Below are positions 63,877 to 64,000 of a stretch of DNA of 64,000 nucleotides, piece after piece. The stretch spans positions 1-64,000 of the forward strand of contig NZ_CP087164.1 in the NCBI RefSeq assembly GCF_021172045.1. Reading direction: 5' to 3'. This stretch comes from Capillimicrobium parvum. GTDB taxonomy: Bacteria > Actinomycetota > Thermoleophilia > Solirubrobacterales > Solirubrobacteraceae. A model generated the notes under the pieces. It searched no databases, was not told the DNA's origin, and was given only the letters and a program-made list of their open reading frames with translations. Position numbers and translations under genes: made by a program. The first letter of the stretch is position 1, and the number at the start of each line of letters is the position of its first letter.

Positions 63877-64000
63877 TCAGTCGGCGGTGGCGGCGGCCCA
63901 GAGGAACCCGGCGAGCTGCCGTGCGCAAGCGACCACCACGATGTTGTGGGGCTTGCCGCGGGCCTTCATCGTGCGATGGACCTTATAGAGGCGCTGCTGG
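63877..64000 (-). mobile_element. IS110-family transposase, C-terminal fragment (cut by window edge)
   Basis: The last 40 codons of a minus-strand frame are visible; the rest lies beyond the window. The sequence MKARGKPHNIVVVACARQLAGFLWAA is characteristic of the C-terminus of IS110/IS116/IS902 DEDD transposases. Stop TGA at 63877-63879. Whether the element is complete cannot be seen. IS110 elements lack classic inverted repeats and can carry a bridge RNA in their non-coding ends. Confidence 0.7.

Overview
The window comes from a GC-rich actinobacterial chromosome. The gene content (dnaA-dnaN-recF-dciA-gyrB-gyrA, then FHA/PP2C/RodA/PBP/PASTA-kinase signalling, plus a flagellar hook/filament operon with CsrA and FliW) suggests a motile, early-branching actinobacterium of the Solirubrobacterales/Thermoleophilia type. 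That placement is an inference from gene order and protein style, not a computed phylogeny. The sequence begins exactly at the dnaA start codon, so coordinates were probably rotated to the replication origin.

Layout. (1) 1-9.5 kb, plus strand: replication initiation and gyrase; gyrB has a hairpin leader and gyrA ends in a clear intrinsic terminator. (2) 9.6-12.9 kb, minus strand: HNH nuclease, prephenate dehydratase, a DUF4446 protein and a membrane-anchored CARDB-like protein. (3) 13.0-23.1 kb, plus strand: a Ser/Thr kinase with a membrane domain, then fhaA, fhaB, pstP, rodA/ftsW, pbpA, pknB (four PASTA repeats) and ddl, the classic actinobacterial cell-wall growth and phosphosignalling cluster. 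(4) 23.2-56.2 kb: a catabolic block of about 33 kb. It contains a LysR regulator; a 13-gene minus operon (sugar-type ABC ATPase and permease, CoA ligase, three SDRs, an acetolactate-synthase-like ThDP enzyme, 2-oxoacid dehydrogenase E1 alpha and beta, an internally duplicated unknown protein, a fourth SDR, and HyuA/HyuB); a plus operon (small protein, cyclase-type hydrolase, FMN 2-hydroxyacid oxidase, HpcH aldolase, P450, ferredoxin, reductase); a minus operon (ferredoxin, phosphotriesterase-like lactonase, reductase, P450, 2-hydroxyacid dehydrogenase, haloacid dehalogenase); and a plus operon (binding lipoprotein, HpcH-like aldolase, 2-hydroxyacid dehydrogenase, VOC protein). (5) 56.2-63.4 kb, minus strand: another kinase and flgG-like, flgJ-like, flgN, flgK, flgL, fliW, csrA and flagellin. 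(6) The right edge holds a truncated IS110-type transposase.

The catabolic block reads as import of an organic substrate, hydroxylation by two self-contained class I P450 systems, alcohol oxidation by SDRs, possible ATP-dependent carboxylation of a ketone by HyuA/HyuB, CoA activation, lactone or amide hydrolysis, and aldol cleavage. The substrate cannot be read from the sequence.

The most unusual signal is a family of 19-codon micro-cistrons, exactly 56 nt per step, inserted between operon genes so that each stop codon overlaps the next start (GTGA or ATGA). Eight copies occur at five junctions: three in tandem between dnaN and recF, two in tandem between pstP and rodA, and single copies at three flagellar junctions. 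None lies inside the catabolic block. Alignment without gaps, partly synonymous codon variation, and a GC-rich hairpin over the upstream stop codon argue for a maintained element rather than spacer DNA.
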